Counted from the stretch's first letter, positions 44,303-54,508 are shown. The stretch is DNA of 64,000 bases from Streptococcus salivarius (GCF_009738225.1 NZ_CP018187.1:1002501-1066500), one strand, 5' to 3'. Numbers and translations: made by a program. The notes: generated from the sequence alone by a model not told the origin.

Positions 44303-45322
44303 TTATTTGGAGACTTCAAACTGGTATTGGGTTCCTGGAACTCTTCCATTTGAATAGATTGCTTCAATATAGTCGTCATAAGTGATTGACTTGGATTTAC
44401 CTGCTTTTACGAGCTCTGGATCACGCCATATATTTGGATCAGCAGCATTAGTATCACGCTTGGTGAGGTAGAGATACTCAATATAGGTTCTATTGTCGAC
44501 AAAGGCACCAGCAACCTTTTCCTTACCATTATCAGATCGCGTGTACATACGAGTCGTTCCCCCACCATCTAGTAGGAAGGCAAGACGAATATTCGAGTAG
44601 CCTATATTTTTTAAAAGCTTATAGATGTCTTCGTGATTCAAGCCCTTATTGAGGGAGTTGTGGCCATAGGTTTGGATAATACGGATAATACCATCATAGG
44701 TCTCTACGTAAATGGAACGAGCATTTGGTTGGTCAGGATCACCTTTTTCCCAGGTTTTATCTACTTTTTTATCTTTAATGAGAATACCAAAGGCACCTGT
44801 ATCCCAACCGTTGCTTCCCATGTGGGTAAACATTTTAGCTGTGTCGATATTTGGATAGGTTCCAGCAATGATATTATTTTGATCATCTCCATATAGAAGG
44901 CCTGTTTTGCCCAATTCGATTTCCTTTTGAGCGAAAGGGCGATCTAGCCCTTCGTAAGACCAAAAACCAGAGTTGATAAGAGCAAGAGCATCTCGTCGCT
45001 TAGCTTCGTACTTAATACTTTGCTCTGTGAGTTCAGGATTATTATCTTCGGTTCTTCCTTTTTGTAGGACATACTTTCCGTCCTTCTTGAAGGAGAGAAT
45101 CTGCATGTCTACATTTTTAATATTGCCTTTTTCAAGTAAGACAGACTGATCTAAGAGCTCTTTATTCTTTATGGTAAAGTTCAATCCATCCTTATTTGAT
45201 GGCATGGAAAGCTTCTTAATATCTCGATTGTTGAAATAGATGGTGAGGTAGAGCAGTCCACCAACTATGGCACCTATCATTAGAAGAGAAAATAGTATTC
45301 TTAAAATATTCTTCAATTTCAT
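44303..45322 (-). CDS. Phosphodiester glycosidase family protein (NAGPA/DUF2233)
   Basis: Membrane-anchored protein of 339 residues: one N-terminal membrane segment (about 9-30), then an outer NAGPA domain. The family motif FLLDGGGTTRMY lies near 252-263 and NSGFWSYEG near 117-125. The mammalian homologue removes GlcNAc from GlcNAc-phospho-mannose. Being next to an eps locus with a Stealth transferase suggests it acts on phosphodiester-linked sugars of the polymer, which is inference. No ribosome site precedes the ATG; the promoter places the transcript start at the ATG. Confidence 0.83.
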   Translation of the reverse strand: MKLKNILRILFSLLMIGAIVGGLLYLTIYFNNRDIKKLSMPSNKDGLNFTIKNKELLDQSVLLEKGNIKNVDMQILSFKKDGKYVLQKGRTEDNNPELTEQSIKYEAKRRDALALINSGFWSYEGLDRPFAQKEIELGKTGLLYGDDQNNIIAGTYPNIDTAKMFTHMGSNGWDTGAFGILIKDKKVDKTWEKGDPDQPNARSIYVETYDGIIRIIQTYGHNSLNKGLNHEDIYKLLKNIGYSNIRLAFLLDGGGTTRMYTRSDNGKEKVAGAFVDNRTYIEYLYLTKRDTNAADPNIWRDPELVKAGKSKSITYDDYIEAIYSNGRVPGTQYQFEVSK

Positions 45323-45328
45323 ACTATA

Positions 45329-45357
45329 ATTATAAACAATCTAGGCTTACAAAACAA
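45329..45357 (-). promoter_or_regulatory. Promoter of the phosphodiester glycosidase gene (leaderless type)
   Basis: On the minus strand TTGTTT (45357-45352), 17-bp spacer, TATAAT (45334-45329). Six bases separate the -10 from the ATG at 45322. Confidence 0.6.
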
Positions 45358-45411
45358 TCCTAAGACCATTAAATATCCAAGAATAGTATCAGTTTTTCCT
45401 AGTATGGTACT

Positions 45412-45425
45412 GGTAAGCGTTTTCC
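45412..45425. promoter_or_regulatory. cre-like site before the HAD phosphatase gene
   Basis: GGTAAGCGTTTTCC is close to the CcpA cre consensus and lies just upstream of a TATAAT (45434-45439). Confidence 0.5.
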
Positions 45426-45467
45426 AAAAGGGTTATAATAGGGATAAGTTAGTCAAGGAGGTGCTTT

Positions 45468-46295
45468 ATGACCATTAAGGTGATTGCATCAGATATGGAT
45501 GGAACATTTTTAGACGATAAAGGGAGCTATGATAAGGAGCGTTTTAGTCAGATTTTGGATGCCATGGCTGCGCGTGATATGCACTTTGTCGTTGCATCAG
45601 GTAATAGTATGAGTCGCCTTAAACCTATGTTTGCGGAGACTTTTGACCGCCTGCATTTTGTCGCCGAAAATGGTGGTCAGGTGGTTAGCTATGGCAAGCT
45701 TCTGTGTCAGGAGTTTATGGCATTTAATGATGTTGAAAAATTACTAAGATATTTTAATTATGATTTGTTAGATAAACCGACTATATTTAATGGTGCTAAA
45801 TCTGCTTATATGCTATCAGGAACGAAACTACATTTTGGTAAAGAGATGATAACAGAAGAAGAGCAAGCCGCTATGGAAGCATCCATTCACCGTTTGAATA
45901 GGTTGAAGGATTTAGAGGATGATTTCATAAAGATCACCATGTTGCTGAGTCCTGAAGAGGCTAATCAGGTTTCGCAAGCCTTTAATCGTGATTTTGATGG
46001 TAATCTTGTCGCTGTTCCAAGCGGTTTTGGTGCTATTGACTTCATTCAAAAAGGCATGCACAAGGCTTGGGGGCTTAAGCAGCTTCTTAACCATTGGGAC
46101 TTGAATGAGGCAAATGTTATGGCTTTTGGTGATGGTGACAATGATATTGAGCTCCTGCGTATGGCTAGTCATTCTTATGCGATGGAAAATGCCAGCCCTG
46201 CTCTTTTGCAAGTGGCAGACCAAGTAGCACCGCATCATAAGGATCAAGGTCAAGGTGTCTTGACTATCTTAGAAGATTATTTAGGTTTATATTAA
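45468..46295 (+). CDS. Cof-type HAD hydrolase
   Basis: HAD-IIB sugar-phosphate or flavin phosphatase-like protein (275 residues). Motif I is ASDMDGTFLDD at 7-17 with the nucleophile Asp9, motif II is VVASGNS near 43-49, and motif IV is FGDGDNDIELL near 222-232. Substrate unknown. An AAGGAGGTG site precedes ATG 45468. A cre-like site overlaps the promoter region, so carbon source may control it. It leads a run of four phosphatase genes. Confidence 0.9.
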   Translation: MTIKVIASDMDGTFLDDKGSYDKERFSQILDAMAARDMHFVVASGNSMSRLKPMFAETFDRLHFVAENGGQVVSYGKLLCQEFMAFNDVEKLLRYFNYDLLDKPTIFNGAKSAYMLSGTKLHFGKEMITEEEQAAMEASIHRLNRLKDLEDDFIKITMLLSPEEANQVSQAFNRDFDGNLVAVPSGFGAIDFIQKGMHKAWGLKQLLNHWDLNEANVMAFGDGDNDIELLRMASHSYAMENASPALLQVADQVAPHHKDQGQGVLTILEDYLGLY

Positions 46296-46312
46296 AAAAG
46301 GGTGGTAAAGAA

Positions 46313-46915
46313 ATGAAATTATATTTAATGCGACATGGTGAGACATTATTTAATACGCAAAAGCGTGTTCAGGGCTGGTGTGACTCTCCCCTAACTGAAA
46401 ATGGAATCTGTCAGGCAGAACAAGCTAAGCAGTACTTTGCAAAGAAAGGTATTTCTTTTGATGCTGTCTATTCATCTACGCAAGAGAGAGCAACTGACAC
46501 AGCAAAGATTGTGGCGCCTGAGTACACTGTAATCCAGCTCAAGGGAATAAAAGAAATGAATTTTGGGTCTTTTGAAGCTCAACCAGAGCATCTCCTACCC
46601 AAACATCGTCCAGGTTCACGATCCTTTGAAGATCTCTTGGTCCCATACGGTGGTGAAGATATTCGAGATGTCGGCCAGAGGGTTCTAAAGACTGTCTTAG
46701 AGAAAGCAGAAGAACACACTAAAGATGGTGATGAGAATCTTCTATTTGTCAGTCATGGAGCTGCTTTGTGGGGATTAATCATTACCATGGACTTAGCCTT
46801 TCCTGAAGGAGTACGTTTTGGGAATTGTAATATTTGTGTTTATGATTATAACCAAGGACAATTGGAACTTCTTCAGGTGATTGATCCGATTTCTGGTTTA
46901 GAGGTAACATTATGA
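46313..46915 (+). CDS. Histidine phosphatase family protein 1 of 3
   Basis: Phosphoglycerate-mutase-like phosphatase of 200 residues. The catalytic motif is LMRHGETLFN at 4-13 with His8, and the second His is in FVSHGAALWG near 143-152. Substrate is not clear; broad-specificity sugar phosphatases and PhoE-like enzymes share this form. It overlaps the next gene by ATGA and is clearly paralogous to the two that follow. Confidence 0.88.
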   Translation: MKLYLMRHGETLFNTQKRVQGWCDSPLTENGICQAEQAKQYFAKKGISFDAVYSSTQERATDTAKIVAPEYTVIQLKGIKEMNFGSFEAQPEHLLPKHRPGSRSFEDLLVPYGGEDIRDVGQRVLKTVLEKAEEHTKDGDENLLFVSHGAALWGLIITMDLAFPEGVRFGNCNICVYDYNQGQLELLQVIDPISGLEVTL

Positions 46916-47520
46916 AAGAATTTTATTTAATGAGGCATGGAGAAACACGATTTAATGTTCAGCATAGGCTTCAGGGGGTCTGCGATGCCCCTTTGACGGA
47001 AGTCGGGATTGAACAGGCTAAAAAGGCTGGTCAGTATCTAGCTAAGCAAGAGCCAATTTTTGATCATGTCTTTACGTCAACCTCTGAGAGAGCTAGCGAT
47101 ACTCTAGAAATTGTGACTGGACGAACAGACTATGAAAGACTTAAAGGTCTTAAAGGACAGGATTTTGGTGCTTTTGAAGGGCAGCCAGAGTATCTTACTC
47201 CTAAAACCTTACCTGATGGACAGGGCTTTGGTGATTACTTTGTTCAATTTGGTGGCGAGAGTACGAGCCAGGTCCGGGATCGTATGGAGTTGACGATTAG
47301 GGCCATCATGGAGAGTGTGGCCGATGGTTCTAAGTCCTTGCTGGTTAGTCATGGTCCATCTATTTTGCAATTCTGTAGACGTGTTTTAGATCCTGTTCCA
47401 GATATTCGTGGTCTTAAAAATTGTTGTATTTTACACTTTACTTATGACCAAGGTCAATTTGAACTGGTCTCAGTTTATAATCCAGTAGAAGAAGAGTATA
47501 TCTATGGAGGTGAAGAATGA
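46912..47520 (+). CDS. Histidine phosphatase family protein 2 of 3
   Basis: Second paralogue (202 residues): LMRHGETRFN at 6-15 and LVSHGPSILQF near 142-152. It shares the Q-P-E-(H/Y)-L and G-G-E-(S/D) middle motifs with its neighbours. The start overlaps the upstream stop (ATGA) and its stop overlaps the next start in the same way, so the three are translated as a coupled set. Confidence 0.88.
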   Translation: MKEFYLMRHGETRFNVQHRLQGVCDAPLTEVGIEQAKKAGQYLAKQEPIFDHVFTSTSERASDTLEIVTGRTDYERLKGLKGQDFGAFEGQPEYLTPKTLPDGQGFGDYFVQFGGESTSQVRDRMELTIRAIMESVADGSKSLLVSHGPSILQFCRRVLDPVPDIRGLKNCCILHFTYDQGQFELVSVYNPVEEEYIYGGEE

Positions 47521-48113
47521 CACGATTCTATTTAATGCGACATGGACAAACACTTTTTAACACACTCAATCGAATTCAAGGTTGGTGTGATTCCCCTTTG
47601 ACTGAAAAAGGTCAGGACCAGGCTCGTCAGGTGCGTGCCTATTTTGAAAAACATGGTTTGACTTTTGATCAGTATTATTGCACGACTACTGAAAGAGCTT
47701 CTGATACGCTTGAATTGGCTACTGGGCGTACTGATTATAAACGTGTTAAGGGACTTAAAGAGATGCACTTCGGTATCTTTGAGGGGCAACCGGAGTATCT
47801 TCATCCTAAAATTCAAATTCAGGGGCATTTCGGTGACCATTATGCTCAGTTTGGTGGGGAAAGTCAAGATCAGTTTGTAGAACGAGTGGTAAATGGTGCA
47901 AGAGAGATAGTGGATAAACATCCTAACCAATCTATTTTGGCTGTCAGTCACGCAGGAGCCTTGATGACTTTTCTTCATGCTGTGGAGCCGGAGCGTGCCT
48001 TTCAGTCTTGTCCAGGCAATTGCGCCATCTTAGTCTTTGATTACGATGGATCGAACTTTCACTTTGTCAAACTGATTGATCCTTTAAATGATCAAGAGTT
48101 CGTGGAATTTTAG
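47517..48113 (+). CDS. Histidine phosphatase family protein 3 of 3
   Basis: Third paralogue (198 residues): LMRHGQTLFN at 5-14 and AVSHAGALMTF near 142-152, where the usual Gly after the second His is Ala. The divergence among the three argues for an old duplication rather than a recent one. No clear terminator follows; the next gene has its own TATAAT at 48156. Confidence 0.88.
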   Translation: MTRFYLMRHGQTLFNTLNRIQGWCDSPLTEKGQDQARQVRAYFEKHGLTFDQYYCTTTERASDTLELATGRTDYKRVKGLKEMHFGIFEGQPEYLHPKIQIQGHFGDHYAQFGGESQDQFVERVVNGAREIVDKHPNQSILAVSHAGALMTFLHAVEPERAFQSCPGNCAILVFDYDGSNFHFVKLIDPLNDQEFVEF

Positions 48114-48190
48114 TGGCTTTCATGATCAAAGATAGTAAGAAACCCTTTCTTAGTGTATAATGGAAAGGTATTTTAAATTATGGAGTGCCT

Positions 48191-49327
48191 ATGAAATTTA
48201 CAAAAAATCAGTTCATTTGGTTGGCTGTCCTCTTTTTCAGCTGTTTCTTGATCTATACTTACTGGGAAACAGTTGTTTCAATTTGTAACACCATTTACGT
48301 TGCCAGTCAGCCCTTCCTGGTTGGAGCAGGGATTGCCTTTGTGGTAAATATCCTGATGTCTTTTTATGAGAAACTGCTGGTCAAGTTTATTCCATTTGGT
48401 TTTATCGCTAAAATCAAGCGTCCTATTGCTCTGCTCTCGGCATTGGGAACCATTGGTTTGGTTTTTACTTGGGTCGTGTTCACTGTTCTTCCTGATTTGA
48501 TTGACAGTATCAACACCTTGATTAGTCAAGACCGCTCAGCTATTAATAATTTGATTAATTGGTTGCTTAAGAACAAATCCTTGCAAAAAATTATTCAAGA
48601 TTTTGGTGGTGTGACACAGGTTAGAGAGCTAATCAATAGCTACAGTGCTCAGTTGCTTCAACAAATCATGAATGGTTTGACCAGTTTCTTGACTTCTTTA
48701 ACGAGTCTGCCATCAACCTTGATTAATCTTTTTATCAGTATTGTCTTTTCTTGTTATGTCTTAGCTGGAAAAGAGAAACTTGGGAATCAGGTCAATCGTT
48801 TGGTAGACGTCTATTTAGGAAGTTATGGTAAGACTTTCCACTATGTAGTTGCTATTCTCAATAATCGATTCCGTAATTTCTTCGTCTATCAGTCGCTTGA
48901 GGCTTGTATTTTGGGGACCTTGTGTTATATTGGGATGCGTATCTTTAATTTTCCTTACGCAGCGACTATCTCTATCCTGATTGGTTTTTCAGCAATGATT
49001 CCAGTTGTGGGGGCTTATATTGGTGTGACGATTGGTACCATCTTGATTATGACGCACTCTGTGACCTTAGCGCTTTTGTTTGTTGCCTACGTGGTTATTT
49101 TGCAGCAGTTTGAAGGGAATCTCATCTATCCTTATGTGGTCGGTGGATCTACCGGACTTCCTGGTATTTGGGTTATCTTCGCAATCACCATAGGTTCTGC
49201 CTTGGGTGGTATCTTGGGTATGTTGGTTTCTGTGCCAGTAGCCGCAACCCTATATCAGATTGTTAAAGATAATGTTGTTAGGCGAGAAGGAGCCAAAGCA
49301 GCAAATGCTCTTGAAAGTAATGATTAA
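48191..49327 (+). CDS. AI-2E family transporter, second copy
   Basis: Polytopic AI-2E family protein of 378 residues with the same two-part hydrophobic pattern as the gene at 566-1744 but only distant identity. The C-terminal signature is LQQFEGNLIYPYVVGGSTGLPGIW-like, given here from about 301. ATG 48191 follows GGAG; GTG 48185 overlaps that site. Substrate unknown. Confidence 0.85.
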   Translation: MKFTKNQFIWLAVLFFSCFLIYTYWETVVSICNTIYVASQPFLVGAGIAFVVNILMSFYEKLLVKFIPFGFIAKIKRPIALLSALGTIGLVFTWVVFTVLPDLIDSINTLISQDRSAINNLINWLLKNKSLQKIIQDFGGVTQVRELINSYSAQLLQQIMNGLTSFLTSLTSLPSTLINLFISIVFSCYVLAGKEKLGNQVNRLVDVYLGSYGKTFHYVVAILNNRFRNFFVYQSLEACILGTLCYIGMRIFNFPYAATISILIGFSAMIPVVGAYIGVTIGTILIMTHSVTLALLFVAYVVILQQFEGNLIYPYVVGGSTGLPGIWVIFAITIGSALGGILGMLVSVPVAATLYQIVKDNVVRREGAKAANALESND

Positions 49328-49329
49328 TT

Positions 49330-49355
49330 AAAACAGACTTGGTTCTGTTTTTTTT
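49330..49355 (+). terminator. Terminator after the second AI-2E gene
   Basis: AAACAGA pairs with TCTGTTT around CTTGGT, followed by a T run. Confidence 0.85.
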
Positions 49356-49392
49356 CGTGCGATAGTATCAGATTTCAATAAGATAGTATAAG

Positions 49393-49406
49393 TGTAATCG
49401 TTTTCT
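49393..49406. promoter_or_regulatory. cre-like site before the GH1 gene
   Basis: TGTAATCGTTTTCT matches the CcpA cre consensus at 13 of 14 positions, 46 bp before the ATG. It fits catabolite repression of a beta-glucoside gene. Confidence 0.6.
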
Positions 49407-49448
49407 AAGCGTTATACTATGAGTAAATTGAACAATGCAAGGAGATAA

Positions 49449-50888
<1,440 letters not shown>

Positions 50889-50894
50889 AATATG

Positions 50895-50931
50895 GTTAAG
50901 AATCTCAAAAATATTCGAGATTCTTTTTTAG
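50895..50931 (+). terminator. Terminator after the GH1 gene
   Basis: GAATCTC pairs with GAGATTC around AAAAATATTC, followed by six T. Confidence 0.85.
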
Positions 50932-51044
50932 TATCAAAGTACAACATTGATATATCTGGATTACTGTTGCTATGAGTAAAAATAGAGTATTTCAATACAC
51001 AATAACTTTGTTTATGTTATTCCACATATTTTCTGAAAAAGTGG

Positions 51045-51071
51045 TAGAATAAAAGTGTGAAAGCGTTCTTA
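51045..51071 (+). promoter_or_regulatory. Promoter -10 and cre site of the phasin-like/ubiB operon
   Basis: TAGAAT (51045-51050) is followed at 51058-51071 by TGAAAGCGTTCTTA, 13 of 14 to the cre consensus and over the expected start point. That is the position where CcpA represses. Confidence 0.55.
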
Positions 51072-51134
51072 TATTTTCCGAAGAAGTAGCGAGTCTATCT
51101 CTTTGCTTTTCCTACTTAGATGGAGGTAACGATA

Positions 51135-51413
51135 ATGAATGATTTGAAAAAAGTTCTCTTAGCTGGAATCGGGTTGACTGCTATGACAGTTGATAAGGCC
51201 GATAGCTTTGTCAAAGAGTTGGTTGAAAAGGGGCGTTTGACTGTTGAAGAAGGTAAGGAACTGGAACAAGAGCTCAAACGTCAAAGTAAGGAAGAAGCTC
51301 AAGAATTTTTAGCGAAACTTGATGCTAAGAAATCTTCAGTTGAGTATGCGACTAAGGATGATGTGAAACGTCTTGAAGAAAAACTTGACGCTTTGCTCAG
51401 TCAAAATAAATAA
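51135..51413 (+). CDS. Phasin-like small coiled-coil protein
   Basis: Protein of 92 residues resembling the PHA granule-associated (phasin-like) family common in streptococci. Opening LKKVLLAGIGLTAMTVDKAD, then highly charged helices ending in a Lys/Glu-rich coiled coil (VKRLEEKLDALLSQ). Streptococci do not make polyhydroxyalkanoate, so the real role is unknown. ATG 51135 follows GGAGG at 51122-51126; the in-frame ATG 51120 overlaps that site. It is in one transcript with the UbiB-like kinase gene 17 nt downstream. Confidence 0.78.
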   Translation: MNDLKKVLLAGIGLTAMTVDKADSFVKELVEKGRLTVEEGKELEQELKRQSKEEAQEFLAKLDAKKSSVEYATKDDVKRLEEKLDALLSQNK

Positions 51414-51430
51414 AATGTAAGGAGTCTAAA

Positions 51431-53008
51431 ATGGCTAGTAAACGATTGAGACATGTGTTGAAGGTTTTCTCGTCAGTTGGTCTCCTTTCTTATCGTGAAA
51501 AGCATCTTCCTCAAGACCAACAGACAACACCTGTCAAGCTACGCCAAGCCTTTGAGCAATTAGGACCTAGTTTTGTTAAAATTGGTCAAATCCTATCCAC
51601 GCGCTCTGACCTTTTGCCAGAAAACTATATCAAAGAATTATCAAAGCTCCAGAGCTCAGTTCCTCCCTTGAATAAAGAGGAAGTCATGACTGCCATTAGG
51701 CGAGAATTACCTAATGAGCTTTCTGACAGTTTCCTTGATTTTTCGGAAGAGCCCTTAGCTTCTGGTTCTGTCGCTCAGACCCATAGAGCTAGATTATTGT
51801 TTGGTCAGGAAGTGATTGTAAAAATCCAGAGACCTGGTATTGATGAGGTCGTTAAGGAAGATATTCAGCTTCTCATTAAGCTTGCACGGCATATACCAAA
51901 ACATTTTATCCCCATGGTCGATGTTCAGGAGGTTTTGGAAAATCTGCGTGAAACCTTAATTAAGGAACTAGATTTCAGGAATGAAGCAGAGGCCATGAAG
52001 TGCTTTAAGGCCAATAACAGGGCTGTTGCTTGTCTAGGTGTCCCCGAGGTCTATGATACCTTCACGACACCTCACCTCATAGTTGAAGAGTATATCAATG
52101 GGATTCCGCTTAATCACTACAGCCAACTGATTGAGGCTGGCTATGACTTAGAAGATGTGGGCAAGAAACTTATGCTGTCATTTATCAAGCAAGTCTTCAA
52201 AGATGGCTATTTTCATGGTGACCCCCATCCTGGAAATCTGTTGGTACGTGATGGCAAGATTTATTTCATTGATTTTGGAATTATGGGTGAGTTGGAAGTG
52301 GGGATGCGTGCGTCCTTAAATGACATCCTGTACAGTTTTACCGCACAAGATGTTGATGGTATGACCAAGGCCATCTTGTCCGTTACACAATTTGATAATG
52401 GTCTTAATCGTGCAGTCCTAAGTCAAGATGTAGAGCAAATGTTAGGTCGTTATTCTGGTATTGACTTGGGAAGTCTCTCTATAACAGATTTGCTGCAGGA
52501 TTTGATGGCTATTTTCCAGAAAAATCATCTTAAAGCCTCCTCTCAAATTACCATTTTGGAGAAGGCTTCGCTTCAAATTGAGGGGATTTTCCGAGAGTTA
52601 GCGCCAAATATGGATCTTATGACTCTGGCCAAGGATTACTTCCTAGAAAATATGGGACCTGACATGCTTAAGCAGGCCCTGAATAAAGAGAGTATCTTGA
52701 TTGAACTCTTTTATCTGATTCGCAATGGGAAGAACATTCCACGTCGTCTGCATCAGCTCTTGGAGCAAATTTTAAACGGACGAATTGTGGTGAACCATGA
52801 TTTTATTAACTTTTCGGGTCGAATTAAAGTTTTTGAGAAAGTATTAAATAATCTGGTTTTAGCCTTATTGTCATTGGGATTTCTACTTTCCGGTGCCCTT
52901 TTGGCTAATAAATCAGGTTTTGAAAATCTTGACTGGCTATTTCTTGGACTTGGAACTTTTCTAGCTTTAATCACAGTAGTGCGTATAATATTTAAGAAAA
53001 AAGGATAA
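51431..53008 (+). CDS. ABC1/UbiB (AarF) family atypical kinase
   Basis: UbiB-family protein of 525 residues. Motifs: VKIGQ (49-53) of the KxGQ segment, SGSVAQTHRA in place of the usual P-loop, HGDPHPGNLL with the catalytic residues near 260, and YFIDFGIMG (DFG). Two hydrophobic helices lie at the C-terminus (about 475-520). In other bacteria the family supports ubiquinone or lipid metabolism; streptococci of this group lack ubiquinone, so the target here is unknown. It starts 17 nt after the phasin-like gene. Confidence 0.88.
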   Translation: MASKRLRHVLKVFSSVGLLSYREKHLPQDQQTTPVKLRQAFEQLGPSFVKIGQILSTRSDLLPENYIKELSKLQSSVPPLNKEEVMTAIRRELPNELSDSFLDFSEEPLASGSVAQTHRARLLFGQEVIVKIQRPGIDEVVKEDIQLLIKLARHIPKHFIPMVDVQEVLENLRETLIKELDFRNEAEAMKCFKANNRAVACLGVPEVYDTFTTPHLIVEEYINGIPLNHYSQLIEAGYDLEDVGKKLMLSFIKQVFKDGYFHGDPHPGNLLVRDGKIYFIDFGIMGELEVGMRASLNDILYSFTAQDVDGMTKAILSVTQFDNGLNRAVLSQDVEQMLGRYSGIDLGSLSITDLLQDLMAIFQKNHLKASSQITILEKASLQIEGIFRELAPNMDLMTLAKDYFLENMGPDMLKQALNKESILIELFYLIRNGKNIPRRLHQLLEQILNGRIVVNHDFINFSGRIKVFEKVLNNLVLALLSLGFLLSGALLANKSGFENLDWLFLGLGTFLALITVVRIIFKKKG

Positions 53009-53011
53009 AGT

Positions 53012-53632
53012 ATGATTGAAACAACTAGGCCTGAGCTTGTGGCCTATCAAGAAGAGCGTTTAGCCAAATTTGTGACTGAAAATCAAAAGTTAGACAAAAG
53101 CCAAATCGTTTTTGCAGGGGACTCCATCACGGAGTTTTTTGCATTGAAAAAATATTTGGGTCGAGAGTTTCCCCTTGTTAACCGTGGGATTGCAGGAACA
53201 GACTCGGTTTGGCTTTTAGAGCACCTTAAAAAGCAGGTCTTAGATTTGGAACCAAGTAAATTGGTGCTCTTGATTGGCATTAACGACATCGGAAGAGGTT
53301 ACCCTATTCGAGATATTGTCACTCGTATTTCCGATATTATCATGACAGTTCGTCAGGAATCCCTCTTTACTGAGGTCTATTTGCTGAGTGTCTTTCCAGT
53401 TAGTGAAGAATCACAGTATGCTTCTAAGGTTAAGATTCGAAATAATACGACTGTACGTGAGCTAAATCAACAATTAGCTGTCCTCCCCGGTGTGACCTAT
53501 GTCGATCTTTTTGATTACCTTACTGATGACATGGGACAGTTAAATGACAACTATACAACGGATGGTTTGCACTTGAGTCCACAAGGTTATCAAGTCCTTG
53601 CGGAACCAATCATAAAGGAGATTTTAGAATGA
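53012..53632 (+). CDS. SGNH/GDSL hydrolase
   Basis: Esterase-like protein of 206 residues. Block I is FAGDSITEFF near 29-38 with the nucleophile Ser, block III is IGINDIGRG near 89-97, and block V is TDGLHLSPQG near 186-195 with the catalytic Asp and His. No signal peptide, so it is intracellular. Substrate unknown. It starts 3 nt after the UbiB gene and overlaps the patatin gene by ATGA, so the four genes look like one operon. Confidence 0.88.
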   Translation: MIETTRPELVAYQEERLAKFVTENQKLDKSQIVFAGDSITEFFALKKYLGREFPLVNRGIAGTDSVWLLEHLKKQVLDLEPSKLVLLIGINDIGRGYPIRDIVTRISDIIMTVRQESLFTEVYLLSVFPVSEESQYASKVKIRNNTTVRELNQQLAVLPGVTYVDLFDYLTDDMGQLNDNYTTDGLHLSPQGYQVLAEPIIKEILE

Positions 53633-54480
53633 AAGTTGGCTTAGTCCTCGAAGGCGGGGGGATGCGTGGCTTATATACGGCTGGTGTATTAGATGCCTTT
53701 TTAGAAGCTGGAATGAAGGTGGATGGCGTTGTTTCGGTATCGGCTGGAGCACTTTTTGGTGTTAATTACCTTTCTAACCAGCCCCAAAGAGCCCTTCGCT
53801 ACAACAAGCGTTTTATGGGAGACCGTCGTTATATGAGTTTCTGGTCATGGCTGACAACAGGTAACTTCGTTAATAAGGAATTCTCCTATTATAAGGTTCC
53901 CATGGAGTTGGACGTTTTTGATCAGGAGGCCTTTGCTGATTCAGGTATTCCCTTCTATGTGGTTACTACAGATATTGAGTCCGGAAAACCAGACTATATC
54001 AAGATTGACCATGTCTTTGAGCAAATGGAAGCCCTTCGGGCAAGTTCCGCCTTACCTCTGGTTTCTGAAATTGTCGAGTACAAGGGTAAACGCTACATGG
54101 ATGGTGGTCTGTCTGATAGTCTCCCTATTGATTTTATGGAAAATTTGGGCTTTGATAAACTCATTGTAGTTCTGACACGTCCTAAAGGCTACCGTAAACA
54201 GCCATCTAAAACGAGTAAGCGAATCTACAAGCTCTTTTATCGTAAGTATCCTGAATTTGTCCAAGTGGCTTCAAATCGCCACATCCACTACAATAAGAGT
54301 ATTGAAAAGATAGAGGCTTTGGAAAAAACTGGAAATCTTTATGCTATCCGTCCAGAACATGCACTTGAAGTTAGTCGTTTGGAGAAGGATCCTGAAAAGT
54401 TTGAAGCCATTTATCAAGAAGGATTGGATCAAATGCGTAATGATATGTCTAATCTCAAAACATTTCTTGGAGACAACTAA
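53629..54480 (+). CDS. Patatin-like phospholipase
   Basis: Patatin-family acyl hydrolase of 283 residues. The oxyanion loop is EGGGMRGLY at 8-16, the nucleophile Ser38 lies in SVSAGA and the catalytic Asp in YMDGGLSDSLP near 161-171. It probably acts on phospholipids inside the cell; together with UbiB and the SGNH esterase this suggests a lipid-related operon (inference). The start overlaps the upstream stop. Confidence 0.88.
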   Translation: MKVGLVLEGGGMRGLYTAGVLDAFLEAGMKVDGVVSVSAGALFGVNYLSNQPQRALRYNKRFMGDRRYMSFWSWLTTGNFVNKEFSYYKVPMELDVFDQEAFADSGIPFYVVTTDIESGKPDYIKIDHVFEQMEALRASSALPLVSEIVEYKGKRYMDGGLSDSLPIDFMENLGFDKLIVVLTRPKGYRKQPSKTSKRIYKLFYRKYPEFVQVASNRHIHYNKSIEKIEALEKTGNLYAIRPEHALEVSRLEKDPEKFEAIYQEGLDQMRNDMSNLKTFLGDN

Positions 54481-54482
54481 AA

Positions 54483-54508
54483 ACGTGCTCGGTTGAGCAC
54501 GTTCTTTT
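54483..54508. terminator. Bidirectional terminator between patatin and dacA genes
   Basis: Perfect 8-bp stem ACGTGCTC/GAGCACGT with loop GGTT, with T-rich sequence on both sides. Confidence 0.85.
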
